The notes beneath the pieces are model-generated. The model did no database searches. It had not been told where the DNA came from and saw only the letters and a list, made by a program, of their open reading frames with translations. A stretch of DNA of 64,000 nt from positions 124,001 through 188,000 of the forward strand of contig NZ_VJYD01000003.1 of assembly GCF_007341385.1 (NCBI RefSeq), read 5' to 3'. The position numbers were made by a program, and so were the translations under genes. The stretch's first letter is position 1. Each line of letters opens with the position of its first letter. Of the stretch, positions 8,371-16,700 are shown piece by piece. This DNA is from Flavobacterium daemonense. GTDB taxonomy: Bacteria > Bacteroidota > Bacteroidia > Flavobacteriales > Flavobacteriaceae.

Positions 8371-10428
8371 TTGAAAAAAACTTCGCAAATATTATTGGTT
8401 TTACTCCTCATCTTACTTGGATGCAATAAGAAAAATCATATCGAAAAAGCTGGAAATTCGCCCGAAGACAGTTTGCCTACTTATTTGTCTTTAGCAAATG
8501 ACATCAATTTAACTTATGATTTAAAACAGAAATACAATCGAAAAGCATTCAATATCATTATTGAAAAGAATAATGATTCTTTAAACAGAGTCAATTTGTT
8601 TAAAGTAGCCAATAGATATTACAACATGAATGACCTCAAATCATATCGTGAAATATCAAAATTGGTTTTAGAACGATCAATAAGCGCCAAAGATTCTGTA
8701 AGCATGGGTAAAGCTTATACGTATTTGGGAGATTATTATAGTTATGAGAGCATTCCCGATAGTGCGTTTTTGAATTTTTTTAGGGCTCAAAAAATTTATC
8801 TTCGAATTAATGATCAATACAATCTAGCACAGACATTTTTAAGCAAAGCAAGTCTTCAGTACAACGAAGGAGATTTTTTTGAAAGTGAAATTGCTGTTTT
8901 TAAAGCGTTGAGTATTTTAAAAAAGCAAAAAAAAGTAAGTGATCTGCTTTATGAGTGTTATAATCTTCTTGGAATATTATACAATGATCGGGAAGAATAT
9001 GATAAATCTTTGGAATATCATAAAAAGGCAATTGAAGTTTTAAAGAGTAAAGATATTCCGTCGGAACTGCAATTAGAAGCTACTTCGCTAAATAATATTG
9101 GTTTTGTTTATATTAATTTGAACGATTACGAGCAAGCGAAGCAATATTTTCAAAAAGGATTAAATCAGAAAAATTTATTTCAGGAAAAAAATGTGCTATA
9201 TGCAATGTTGCTTGATAATCTTGCATATTCTAAATTCAAATTACAGGATTTTAAAGGACTTCCAGATCAGTTTGAAAGAGCTTTAAAAATTAGAGATAGT
9301 CTCGATTTAAAATCGGCGTCAATATTGAGCAGAATTCACTTGTCAGAGTTTTATGCTTTTAAAAAAGATACTTTTAGAGCCATTCAGTTTTCAAAACAGG
9401 CCTTAAGTTTAGCGCGAAATCTAAATATTGGGAAAAATACTTTGGAAGCACTCAAGCAAATTGCTATTGTTGATCCAAAAAATGCTTCGGTTTACTCTAA
9501 AGAATATTTTCGATTAAATGAAAAGATGCTTAAATCAGAGCGAAAAATGGGCGAGAAATTCTCCCGAATTGAATATGAAACCAATGAAATAAAAGATCAA
9601 AATTCGAATCTCGAGGAGAAAAATAGAACTTTAGTTTACGTTTTCAGTATTTGTACGCTTCTTGGTTTATTTTTCTATGTTTATAAAACGCAACAGGCAA
9701 AAAACCGGGAACTGCTTTTTAAACAACAGCAACAAGTTGCAAATGAAGATATTTACAACTTGATGATTTCGCAGCAAAATGAAATTGAGCTGACGCGAAT
9801 TAAAGAAAAGAAAAAGGTGGCGCAAGAATTGCATGACGGGGTTTTGGGCCGAATGTTTGGTGTTAGAATCAGTTTGGACAGTCTTGATAAAATCGATGAA
9901 GCACAAGCTTTAGCAAAGAGAAAAAAATATTTGACAGAACTGAAACATATCGAAGAAGACATTCGCGAAATTTCGCATGACTTAAATAGAGAAAAATCAG
10001 AATTAATTAATAATTTTGTCGCGATTCTGATGAAACTATTTGAAAATCAGAGAAACACGTATAATTCAAAATTAATTACGACATTTGATTCTCATATAAA
10101 ATGGGATCTTGTAAGCAATGCTGTCAAAATTAATTTGTACAGAATGATACAAGAAGCGCTACAAAATTGCAATAAGTATGCAGATGCTGATACAATTACT
10201 GTCGAGTTTAAAAGTGAAATAAATTATTTAGTTTTGTCTATTGCGGACGATGGAGTTGGTTTTAATGCAAAGAAAACTAAAAACGGTATTGGATTGCATA
10301 ATATTCAGTACAGAGTCGCAGAGTGTAAGGGTACAGTTACGATAAAATCTGCCAAAGGAGAAGGAACACTTCTCACAATTAAAGTCCCAATCGATCAAAA
10401 AATTAACCTGCAAAATAATGACATTTGA
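8371..10428 (+). CDS. TPR-containing sensor histidine kinase (NarL/DegS type), lipoprotein-like N-terminus
   Basis: A 685-aa two-component sensor. The N-terminus (LLILLGC, Cys18) looks like a lipoprotein or anchor signal. About 70-370 is a tetratricopeptide-repeat sensor region (for example YNLLGILYNDREEYDKSLEYHKKAI). One transmembrane helix lies near 420-438 (VYVFSICTLLGLFFYVY), followed by a coiled coil. The HisKA_3 box has His488 in VAQELHDGVLG. The ATPase domain shows an N box (NCNKYA), DDGVGF and GIGLHNI. Translation starts at TTG 8371. It overlaps the response regulator gene by 11 bp, so the two form one operon and almost surely one phosphorelay. The ligand is unknown; TPR sensors of this kind in Bacteroidota usually respond through periplasmic protein contacts. 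Confidence 0.88.
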   Translation: MKKTSQILLVLLLILLGCNKKNHIEKAGNSPEDSLPTYLSLANDINLTYDLKQKYNRKAFNIIIEKNNDSLNRVNLFKVANRYYNMNDLKSYREISKLVLERSISAKDSVSMGKAYTYLGDYYSYESIPDSAFLNFFRAQKIYLRINDQYNLAQTFLSKASLQYNEGDFFESEIAVFKALSILKKQKKVSDLLYECYNLLGILYNDREEYDKSLEYHKKAIEVLKSKDIPSELQLEATSLNNIGFVYINLNDYEQAKQYFQKGLNQKNLFQEKNVLYAMLLDNLAYSKFKLQDFKGLPDQFERALKIRDSLDLKSASILSRIHLSEFYAFKKDTFRAIQFSKQALSLARNLNIGKNTLEALKQIAIVDPKNASVYSKEYFRLNEKMLKSERKMGEKFSRIEYETNEIKDQNSNLEEKNRTLVYVFSICTLLGLFFYVYKTQQAKNRELLFKQQQQVANEDIYNLMISQQNEIELTRIKEKKKVAQELHDGVLGRMFGVRISLDSLDKIDEAQALAKRKKYLTELKHIEEDIREISHDLNREKSELINNFVAILMKLFENQRNTYNSKLITTFDSHIKWDLVSNAVKINLYRMIQEALQNCNKYADADTITVEFKSEINYLVLSIADDGVGFNAKKTKNGIGLHNIQYRVAECKGTVTIKSAKGEGTLLTIKVPIDQKINLQNNDI

Positions 10429-11116
10429 TTTACCCGCTCCAATTTCGCACTTAATCACGCGAAACATTTTGATTGTAGATGATCATCCTTTTATTATTGA
10501 AGGATATAAAAATGCTATAACGCGTTATAATCCAAAAGAATATGAGTTTCGTATTGCTCAGGCTTATGACTGCCGATCAGCTTATGATTTGCTAGAAGAT
10601 GAATCAACGCCAAGATTTGATGTTGCATTTTTAGATATCAGCATGCCGGCTTATGAGGAAAAAGAAATTTTTTCTGGAGAAGATCTAGCAAAATTGATTT
10701 TGAAGAAAATGCCAGACTGCAAAGTAATTTTGCTGACGATGTACACCGAATTGCTGAAAATAAAGACTATAATCAGGACAATTAACCCGAACGGTTTAAT
10801 AATTAAAAACGATCTTACTTTTGATGAGCTTCTTCTTGCTTTTGACAAAGTGATGAAAAACGGAAAATACTACAGCCAGTCGGTGGTGAAAATGGTAAAT
10901 CAGTCGCCACATAATTCGATTGAAATAGATGAATTTGATAAACAGATTTTATTTCATTTATCAAAAGGCACAAAAACAGAAGATATGTCGCAATACATTC
11001 CGATTTCTTTGGCCGCAATTGAAAAACGAAAAGTCAGTTTGAAAGAATTGCTGAAAATACGATCAGGCTTAGACGAAGATCTTTTGAAAGAAGCAAAAAG
11101 CAAAGGGCTTTTTTAA
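10418..11116 (+). CDS. Response regulator, REC plus degenerate LuxR-like C-terminus
   Basis: A 232-aa partner of the TPR kinase, with its start codon inside the kinase gene. The receiver domain (about 16-140) keeps all key residues: Asp21-Asp22, phospho-acceptor Asp73 (AFLDISMP), a Thr in LLTMYT and Lys in LIIKND. The C-terminal part (about 165-232) aligns in layout with a LuxR/NarL helix-turn-helix (FDKQILFHLSKGTKTEDMSQ...IPISLAAIEKRK), but the recognition helix is less canonical than usual. It is expected to be phosphorylated by the upstream kinase and to bind DNA. Targets cannot be told from the window. Confidence 0.85.
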   Translation: MTFDLPAPISHLITRNILIVDDHPFIIEGYKNAITRYNPKEYEFRIAQAYDCRSAYDLLEDESTPRFDVAFLDISMPAYEEKEIFSGEDLAKLILKKMPDCKVILLTMYTELLKIKTIIRTINPNGLIIKNDLTFDELLLAFDKVMKNGKYYSQSVVKMVNQSPHNSIEIDEFDKQILFHLSKGTKTEDMSQYIPISLAAIEKRKVSLKELLKIRSGLDEDLLKEAKSKGLF

Positions 11117-11165
11117 AATTTTAGATTTTAGACATTAGATTTTAGAACATTACTTATAAAAAAAC

Positions 11166-11204
11166 ATCCCAACAGATTCGATAAAAACTGTTGGGATTTT
11201 TTTT
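11166..11204. terminator. Terminator between response regulator and thiL
   Basis: ATCCCAACAG (11166-11175) pairs with CTGTTGGGAT (11188-11197), followed by a T tract to 11204. An A run precedes the stem, so it can serve both convergent genes. Just before it (11114-11150) is a degenerate tandem of TTTTAGA units. Confidence 0.75.
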
Positions 11205-11236
11205 ATAGTTCAGCGCCTGAGACTGTATACTAAAAT

Positions 11237-12283
11237 TTATTCACTCAAAGCATCCCAGCCTCTTGCTTTTAAAGCAATTTTTGTGTTGGCGCGGGTTACA
11301 AGATGAACTCCTTCATTTTCTTCGGTCATATGTCCGATAATTGAAAAGTTCGGATTTCCTTTTATTTTGTCAAAATCGTTAATGTCAATCGTAAACAAAA
11401 GTTCATAATCTTCTCCGCCGTTAATGGCAACAGTCGTACTGTCAATATTGAACTCTTCGCAAGTCGAAATAAATTGAGGATCTAACGGCAATTTATCTTC
11501 GTATAAGTTACAACCCACTTTTGATTGTTTGCATAAATGCATGATTTCTGAAGATAATCCGTCAGAAATATCAATCATGGCGTTTGGTTTTATTTCTAAA
11601 GCATGCAAAAGTGTGCGAACATCAGTTCTTGCTTCTGGCTTTAATTGTCTTTCGACCAAATAGGTATACGGATCTAAATCGGGCTGGCTGTTTGGATTTA
11701 CTTGAAAAACTTGTTTCTCACGTTCCAAAACCTGCAGTCCCATATAAGCTGCGCCAATATCGCCTGTTACTACTAATAAATCAGTTTGTTTTGCGCCGTT
11801 TCGATATACAATTTCGTTTTCATCGGCCTCGCCAATTGCAGTAATGCTAATAATTAAGCCTTTTTGAGATGAGGTAGTATCACCGCCAACAACATCGACT
11901 TTGTATTCTTTTGCAGCTCTGGTAATTCCTTCAAATAATTCCTCTAAAGCTTCAAGTGGAAAGCGATTAGAAACAGCAACTGAAACCGTAATTTGAGTTG
12001 GTTTTGCGTTCATTGCGCAAATGTCGGAGATATTCACAACAACTGCTTTGTATCCTAAATGTTTTAAGGGCATGTAAGCCAAGTCAAAGTGCACGCCTTC
12101 GATTAATAAATCGGTAGAAACTATGGTTTTTTTATCTTTAAAATCTAACACGGCGGCATCGTCTCCAATACTTTTTAGAGTAGATTCTTGTGTAACATCA
12201 AAGTTTTTGGTTAAGTGGTCAATTAGGCCAAATTCTCCTAATTGTGCTATACTGGTGCGTTGCGGATTTTTATCTTCGATCAT
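11237..12283 (-). CDS. thiL: Thiamine-monophosphate kinase
   Basis: ThiL phosphorylates thiamine monophosphate to thiamine diphosphate, the last step of cofactor synthesis, in the cytoplasm. The 348-aa protein has the family landmarks in order: GDDAAVLDF near residue 40, STDLLIEGVHFD (about 56-67), the ISDICAMNAKP stretch, VVGGDTTSS (about 133-141), VTGDIGAAYMGL (about 172), MIDISDGLSSEI (about 246) and GGEDYELLFT (about 294). The ATG at 12283 sits 30 bases after a promoter box. It stands alone, and no thiamine riboswitch is seen upstream. Confidence 0.96.
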   Translation of the reverse strand: MIEDKNPQRTSIAQLGEFGLIDHLTKNFDVTQESTLKSIGDDAAVLDFKDKKTIVSTDLLIEGVHFDLAYMPLKHLGYKAVVVNISDICAMNAKPTQITVSVAVSNRFPLEALEELFEGITRAAKEYKVDVVGGDTTSSQKGLIISITAIGEADENEIVYRNGAKQTDLLVVTGDIGAAYMGLQVLEREKQVFQVNPNSQPDLDPYTYLVERQLKPEARTDVRTLLHALEIKPNAMIDISDGLSSEIMHLCKQSKVGCNLYEDKLPLDPQFISTCEEFNIDSTTVAINGGEDYELLFTIDINDFDKIKGNPNFSIIGHMTEENEGVHLVTRANTKIALKARGWDALSE

Positions 12284-12312
12284 TTTTTCTGAGTTCCAAA
12301 GTTATTTAGTTG

Positions 12313-12320
12313 CAAAGGTA
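12313..12320 (-). promoter_or_regulatory. TAnnTTTG -7 box of thiL
   Basis: The minus strand reads TACCTTTG, an exact match to the consensus, 29 bases before the ATG. No -33 TTTG is seen at 17-23 bp. Confidence 0.45.
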
Positions 12321-12386
12321 CAAAGTTGGTTATTTAATAACTAAAAAGAGAGTTGTTATTAATTTTTGGTACAGAAGATTTGACCA

Positions 12387-12749
12387 TTATAAGTAGTCAT
12401 TTATGTTCTCTTCTATTAATTTATCTATTTCAATTTTTAATTTTGGAAGATGGTTTGTTAGAACTGACCAGATATTTTCATCAGAAATATTGTCGTAAGC
12501 ATGTATAACTTGATTTCGTAATCCAATTATTGCTTTTGCATTAGTGATTTTTTCAGTAAATGAATTATCGCGAGTTATTATTCTATTTACGGCTTCACCA
12601 ACAATTTCTAGATTTCTTTCAACTGCTCTTTTGAGCATCAGGTTGTTTCTATATATGAAAAAGTTTCTTTCTTCATCCTTGAAAAAAGTATCAATTTCTT
12701 CAATAGATATTTTGATATCGAAAAGCCATTTAAGAATTCTTTCATCCAT
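12387..12749 (-). CDS. HepT-like (DUF86) toxin of a type VII toxin-antitoxin system
   Basis: A 120-aa HEPN-domain protein with the motif R-x4-H-x-Y (RNQVIHAY, Arg78, His83, Tyr85), the active site of HepT ribonuclease toxins. In studied systems the partner nucleotidyltransferase adds AMP to the tyrosine of this motif and so blocks the RNase. The rest is helical and the length is typical (110-140 aa). It overlaps the upstream mntA-like gene by 8 bp, the usual antitoxin-toxin order. The motif is intact, so the toxin is predicted to be functional. The RNA target here is unknown. Confidence 0.85.
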   Translation of the reverse strand: MDERILKWLFDIKISIEEIDTFFKDEERNFFIYRNNLMLKRAVERNLEIVGEAVNRIITRDNSFTEKITNAKAIIGLRNQVIHAYDNISDENIWSVLTNHLPKLKIEIDKLIEENINDYL

Positions 12750-13041
12750 AAATAAGCTCTTTTGAATTATTGATTGATTTAATTAAAATTGGATTTTTTA
12801 ATGTTTGCTCTTCGACTAAATCAACTTCGCGCCCAAATAAACGCTCTAATTTTTCCTTGAAATCAATATAATTGTCAAAATATTTTGATAACTCAATGTG
12901 TTTAAATTTTACAAGAAGGTCAATGTCACTTTCTTTATCAAAATTAGAATTTAAAGCTGAACCAAATAGATACATCTTTTCCACATTGTACATTGTACAA
13001 AGGTTTTTTAAGTCTTCAATATTTTTATCAACTATCCCCAT
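12742..13041 (-). CDS. MntA-like nucleotidyltransferase antitoxin
   Basis: A minimal nucleotidyltransferase (about 99 aa). The signature GS-x10-D-x-D is complete: GSAL at residues 27-30, then Asp39-Ile-Asp41, and a third acidic residue in REVDLVEE (Asp74). In the MntA/HepT family this enzyme AMPylates the toxin with ATP. The frame extends to a TTG at 13059, but a TAAATTTG promoter box (13054-13047) overlaps that region, so I prefer the ATG at 13041. It is co-transcribed with the toxin gene. The pair stands among ordinary genes with no mobile element beside it. Confidence 0.85.
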   Translation of the reverse strand: MGIVDKNIEDLKNLCTMYNVEKMYLFGSALNSNFDKESDIDLLVKFKHIELSKYFDNYIDFKEKLERLFGREVDLVEEQTLKNPILIKSINNSKELIYG

Positions 13042-13046
13042 TATTG

Positions 13047-13054
13047 CAAATTTA
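13047..13054 (-). promoter_or_regulatory. TAnnTTTG -7 box of the MntA/HepT operon, leaderless
   Basis: The minus strand reads TAAATTTG and ends 5 bases before the ATG at 13041, implying a leaderless or almost leaderless message for the antitoxin. Confidence 0.45.
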
Positions 13055-13182
13055 GGCAAAAAAGTTCTATTAATACGGGCTATAAAATAATTACTTTGAC
13101 CAACTCGTTTTTAGGGAAAACCGAGATATCGAATAGCATTAAAAGGAAAAACCAATTTTTAAATACCCAAATACTTAAATTG

Positions 13183-13662
13183 TCATTTATTGACAGTTTT
13201 AATTTTATCGAATATGTTTTTTTTAAACCAATCTAAATCTTCTGTGTTTATGAAGATTTTTTTTGGAAAATATAAACTTTGCGATTTTGAAATGTAAAGA
13301 AAATAATAGTCTTTAATTTCAAATGTTTTTATGAATTGTTCGAATTTTATTGTGCTATGCGAGCCATTGCCAAAATATGTATTGATTTGCTCTGTTGAGA
13401 TTTCATAGTGTATTTCGCCAAATATCTTTCTATTGTCTTTTGAATTTGCAAATCTCCAATATTGAAAAATAAGAATGAAAGGATATAAATACAGAAAAAT
13501 CAAACAAAAGATTGTCAAACCGTCTTTTTCCGCTTCAATAGAAATAAAAACGGCAAGAGCCCAAAAAATTAGAAATTCCCACCATTTTTTCTTTATAAGA
13601 ACTTTTATAATTACTGATAAATATTCGTTTTTTGTTAATTCAAATTTTTCTGTTGTTATCAT
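13183..13662 (-). CDS. YcxB-like membrane protein
   Basis: A 159-aa protein with two adjacent transmembrane helices (about residues 31-48 and 50-68, WWEFLIFWALAVF and LTIFCLIFLYLYPFILIF). A C-terminal YcxB-type domain follows: EIHYEISTEQINTYFGNGSHSTIKFEQF, then DYYFLYISKSQSLYFPKKIF. The fold is found across bacteria and has no assigned biochemical role. It lies downstream of its own promoter box (13693-13686) and is probably monocistronic. The match rests on the repeated pattern of aromatic beta strands and the paired helices. Confidence 0.7.
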   Translation of the reverse strand: MITTEKFELTKNEYLSVIIKVLIKKKWWEFLIFWALAVFISIEAEKDGLTIFCLIFLYLYPFILIFQYWRFANSKDNRKIFGEIHYEISTEQINTYFGNGSHSTIKFEQFIKTFEIKDYYFLYISKSQSLYFPKKIFINTEDLDWFKKNIFDKIKTVNK

Positions 13663-13685
13663 CTAATTGCTTTGTTTCGTAGTAC

Positions 13686-13693
13686 CAAATATA
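13686..13693 (-). promoter_or_regulatory. TAnnTTTG -7 box of the YcxB-like gene
   Basis: The minus strand reads TATATTTG, 23 bases before the start codon at 13662. A TTTG lies 23 bases further upstream (13720-13717), within the allowed range for a -33 element. Confidence 0.45.
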
Positions 13694-13760
13694 GAAAAAT
13701 AACAACGACAAACTTACAAATTTGTAGTTTTAGAATGTTCAAATTGTTGTAGCCAAACCA

Positions 13761-16700
13761 TCACCGCTTTAAACTAAAATGCGACCTAAATACCTGTTTG
13801 ACCTGATCTTGTGTATAAAAAACCTGAAACCAATAATCTGAGGAAGGGAGTGGGCCACCATTGTAATTTCCATCCCAGCCAGGACCAGAAGGACGAAGCT
13901 GTTTTATGAATTTGCCATAACGATCAAAAATATTAATTACTGCATCGGGCTGAGCGGAAAGATCTGTGATGTTCCAAGTGTCGTTGTAGCCATCGTTGTT
14001 TGGGGTGAAAAACTTGGGGTATTTTAGAACATTGGCAAACAGAATAAGATTGTCACAATTTCCTTTTGTATCTTTTATGGCAACGACATGTTCACCTGAA
14101 TCAACATTGGAAAAAATATTATTGGTTTGAAAATCACTATCGTCGAGCTGATATTCATAAGTTCCAAAACCATTTGTTACGTTTACAATTATATCAATGT
14201 CATCTTCAAAAGCATCCGTTATCGTTAAAGTTGCAATGGCAGGACTGGATTTTTCAATTTTGACTGTAGCCGAATTATAACCACAGTCGGCTCCAACAGC
14301 AGGAGAGATTTTGGTTGGAACGACGGTGTAAGTTCCTTCTTCTTTGGCAATATAATTTGCACCTGTAAATATTTTATTTCCGTTAAAAAACCAGTCAATT
14401 GAGTACTCGCTCGGATTAAGCCCAGAGTTTAATTGCGCTGGGCTAAGTAAAATTCCCGTTTGAAAATCGACACAAATTACGCCGTTTTTTATGGTGAAAT
14501 CTTTTAACGGGTAAATTGTAATATTAAAATCATCTTGCGAAATACAACTTGAATTTGTTGGTGCTATCGCGTAAATGTACATTCGTTGTGTGCTTGTAAT
14601 CAAGTCTCCAGGATTATATTGCACTCCTGTTGCATTAGGGGCACTGTAGTATTTCCCAATAGTTAAAACGGGCAATGCATAGCTTTTGCAGACTGCTACA
14701 TCTGGTGTGCTAACTAATATCGGCGCTTTGGAAATATTTACCGTAAAGCTTTTTTCACTCGAACACGTAAGCCGATTTCCAACAATTGCATAAACATAAA
14801 CGGTTTGAGAAGTGGTCAAAACGGTTCCTGCCGAGATAACAGTTCCTTTTCCGCCAGACTGAGAATAATAATTTCCTAATTTTAGAGGAGGAAGTGTATA
14901 GCTGTCGCAGGCATCTATATTTTGAAAAGTCCCAACGTCAATGCCGTTTATATTAATTTTAAAGAAGGTTTCGTTGTTACAATTTGCAAAATCTGGCCAT
15001 TCGTTGTAAATGTAAATAGTTTGCGAGGTGCTGATTATTGTTTCTTCGGGAATCAAACTTCCTGTGCCATGTGGCCCGCCTGTTGCCGAATAATATTTTC
15101 CGTTTTTTAGTTTTGGAAGCTTAAAATTGGTGCAAGTGACGACGTCGGTAAAATTGTCAACATCTGGCAAAGGTCTGATCTCGATAGTAAAACTATGTTC
15201 GTTTGTACATTCAGGACTTACTGAAAAAACATAAATTGTTTGAGTTGCCTTAATTATGTCTCCCGCATGCAAAGCGGTTCCGCCACCATTTGTTGCAGTA
15301 AAATAATTACCGTTTGTTAGCGGAGGCAAAACATAACTGTTACATTCTAGTCGGTTTGCTGGAGTATCGACGGGAGGTAAAGGCTTTATAGTAATTTGGT
15401 ATTTTAGATCAATAGTGCAATTTGGCGAAGTAGTTGTAACAGCATAATAATACACCGTTTGCGAACTGGTAATTACAGTTCCCGCAGGGATATTTTTACC
15501 TTGCCCAGCCGGACTGTCGTAATAACCGCCAACAGCAATTGCAGGAAGTGTATAGCTTCCGCATTGCGTTATGGGAACAAAACGCTGTGAATTAATTATG
15601 TCTATTTTGAAAGAGTTCTCATTGGTACATTTTCCATCATTTGCAAAAACATACAAAGTTCGGCTCGAAGTTATTTGGCTTCCGGCGTTTAATTGATTTC
15701 CCGAGCCTCCCGGCGCTGTGTAATAATTTCCGTTGACTAAAGGTGGTAATAAATAAGAATCGCAGGTTACAACATTATCTGGTTTATCGACTAATGGCAA
15801 AGGATGAACAACAAAAGGCACGGCTATGTCGCTGCATACTGCACCATCAATAACGGCATAATAATAAATGGTTTGGCTTGATGTAAATGATGTTCCTCTC
15901 GGGATTGGGTCTCCATTACCTCCGGGTTCGGTAAAAAAACCGCCCGCAAGCGCATTAGGAACTATGTATTTTCCACAGGCTTCTTTTGGGAATTCTATTT
16001 CGCGGATAAAAGTTAAATTGAAAGTATTTTCATTGGTACAATTATTCGGACCAGGACCGCTGAAAATGTAATAAGCTCCCGATTTTGTAATTACATCTCC
16101 AGCATTCAATCGTGTTCCAGTACCATTTGGCCCCGTGTAATAAAAACCAAAAGTGATAGGAGGCAACGTATAACTATCGCAGGCAACAACATCTGGAAGT
16201 TCATTTACTGGCGGAAGAGAATAAATAATGATATTGAAATTCACGGTTTGATAGCAAAAGGAATTCTGCAGACTTTGAACTCTAATCCAGATCGTTTTTG
16301 GTGACTGTGATAAAGATGTACTGAAAAGATTAGGATTTAAAATACTGTTTGCACCGCTGTTTGCTTCTGCTTGACTTAAATGATACGTAATTTTGTAGTC
16401 GGAAGGATTCAAGCCGTTTAGAACTACATTTTGTTGAACAGTCAAATCAACTGGAACGCTACCTGATTTTGTGTTGCAAAAACTCAAGTCTGGCGGTTTT
16501 ACAAGGTTGATTGGTGGTGTTACAAGCAAATCAAAAGAAATCAAATTATTGCATAAAGCATTGTTGTTGTTCAAAGAAACTGCTTTTATGTAAATAGTTT
16601 GATTGCCAACACTTGTAAAAGAATTTAATTGGTTTTGTGGTATTGCTGGCCCATTTGCATTGGCTTCCGCCAAAGAACTGAAATACAAAAGTGAATATTC

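Noticed and set aside
12284..12386. Thiamine riboswitch upstream of thiL
   Set aside because: The leader is only about 30 bases after the promoter box and lacks any THI-element-like fold.
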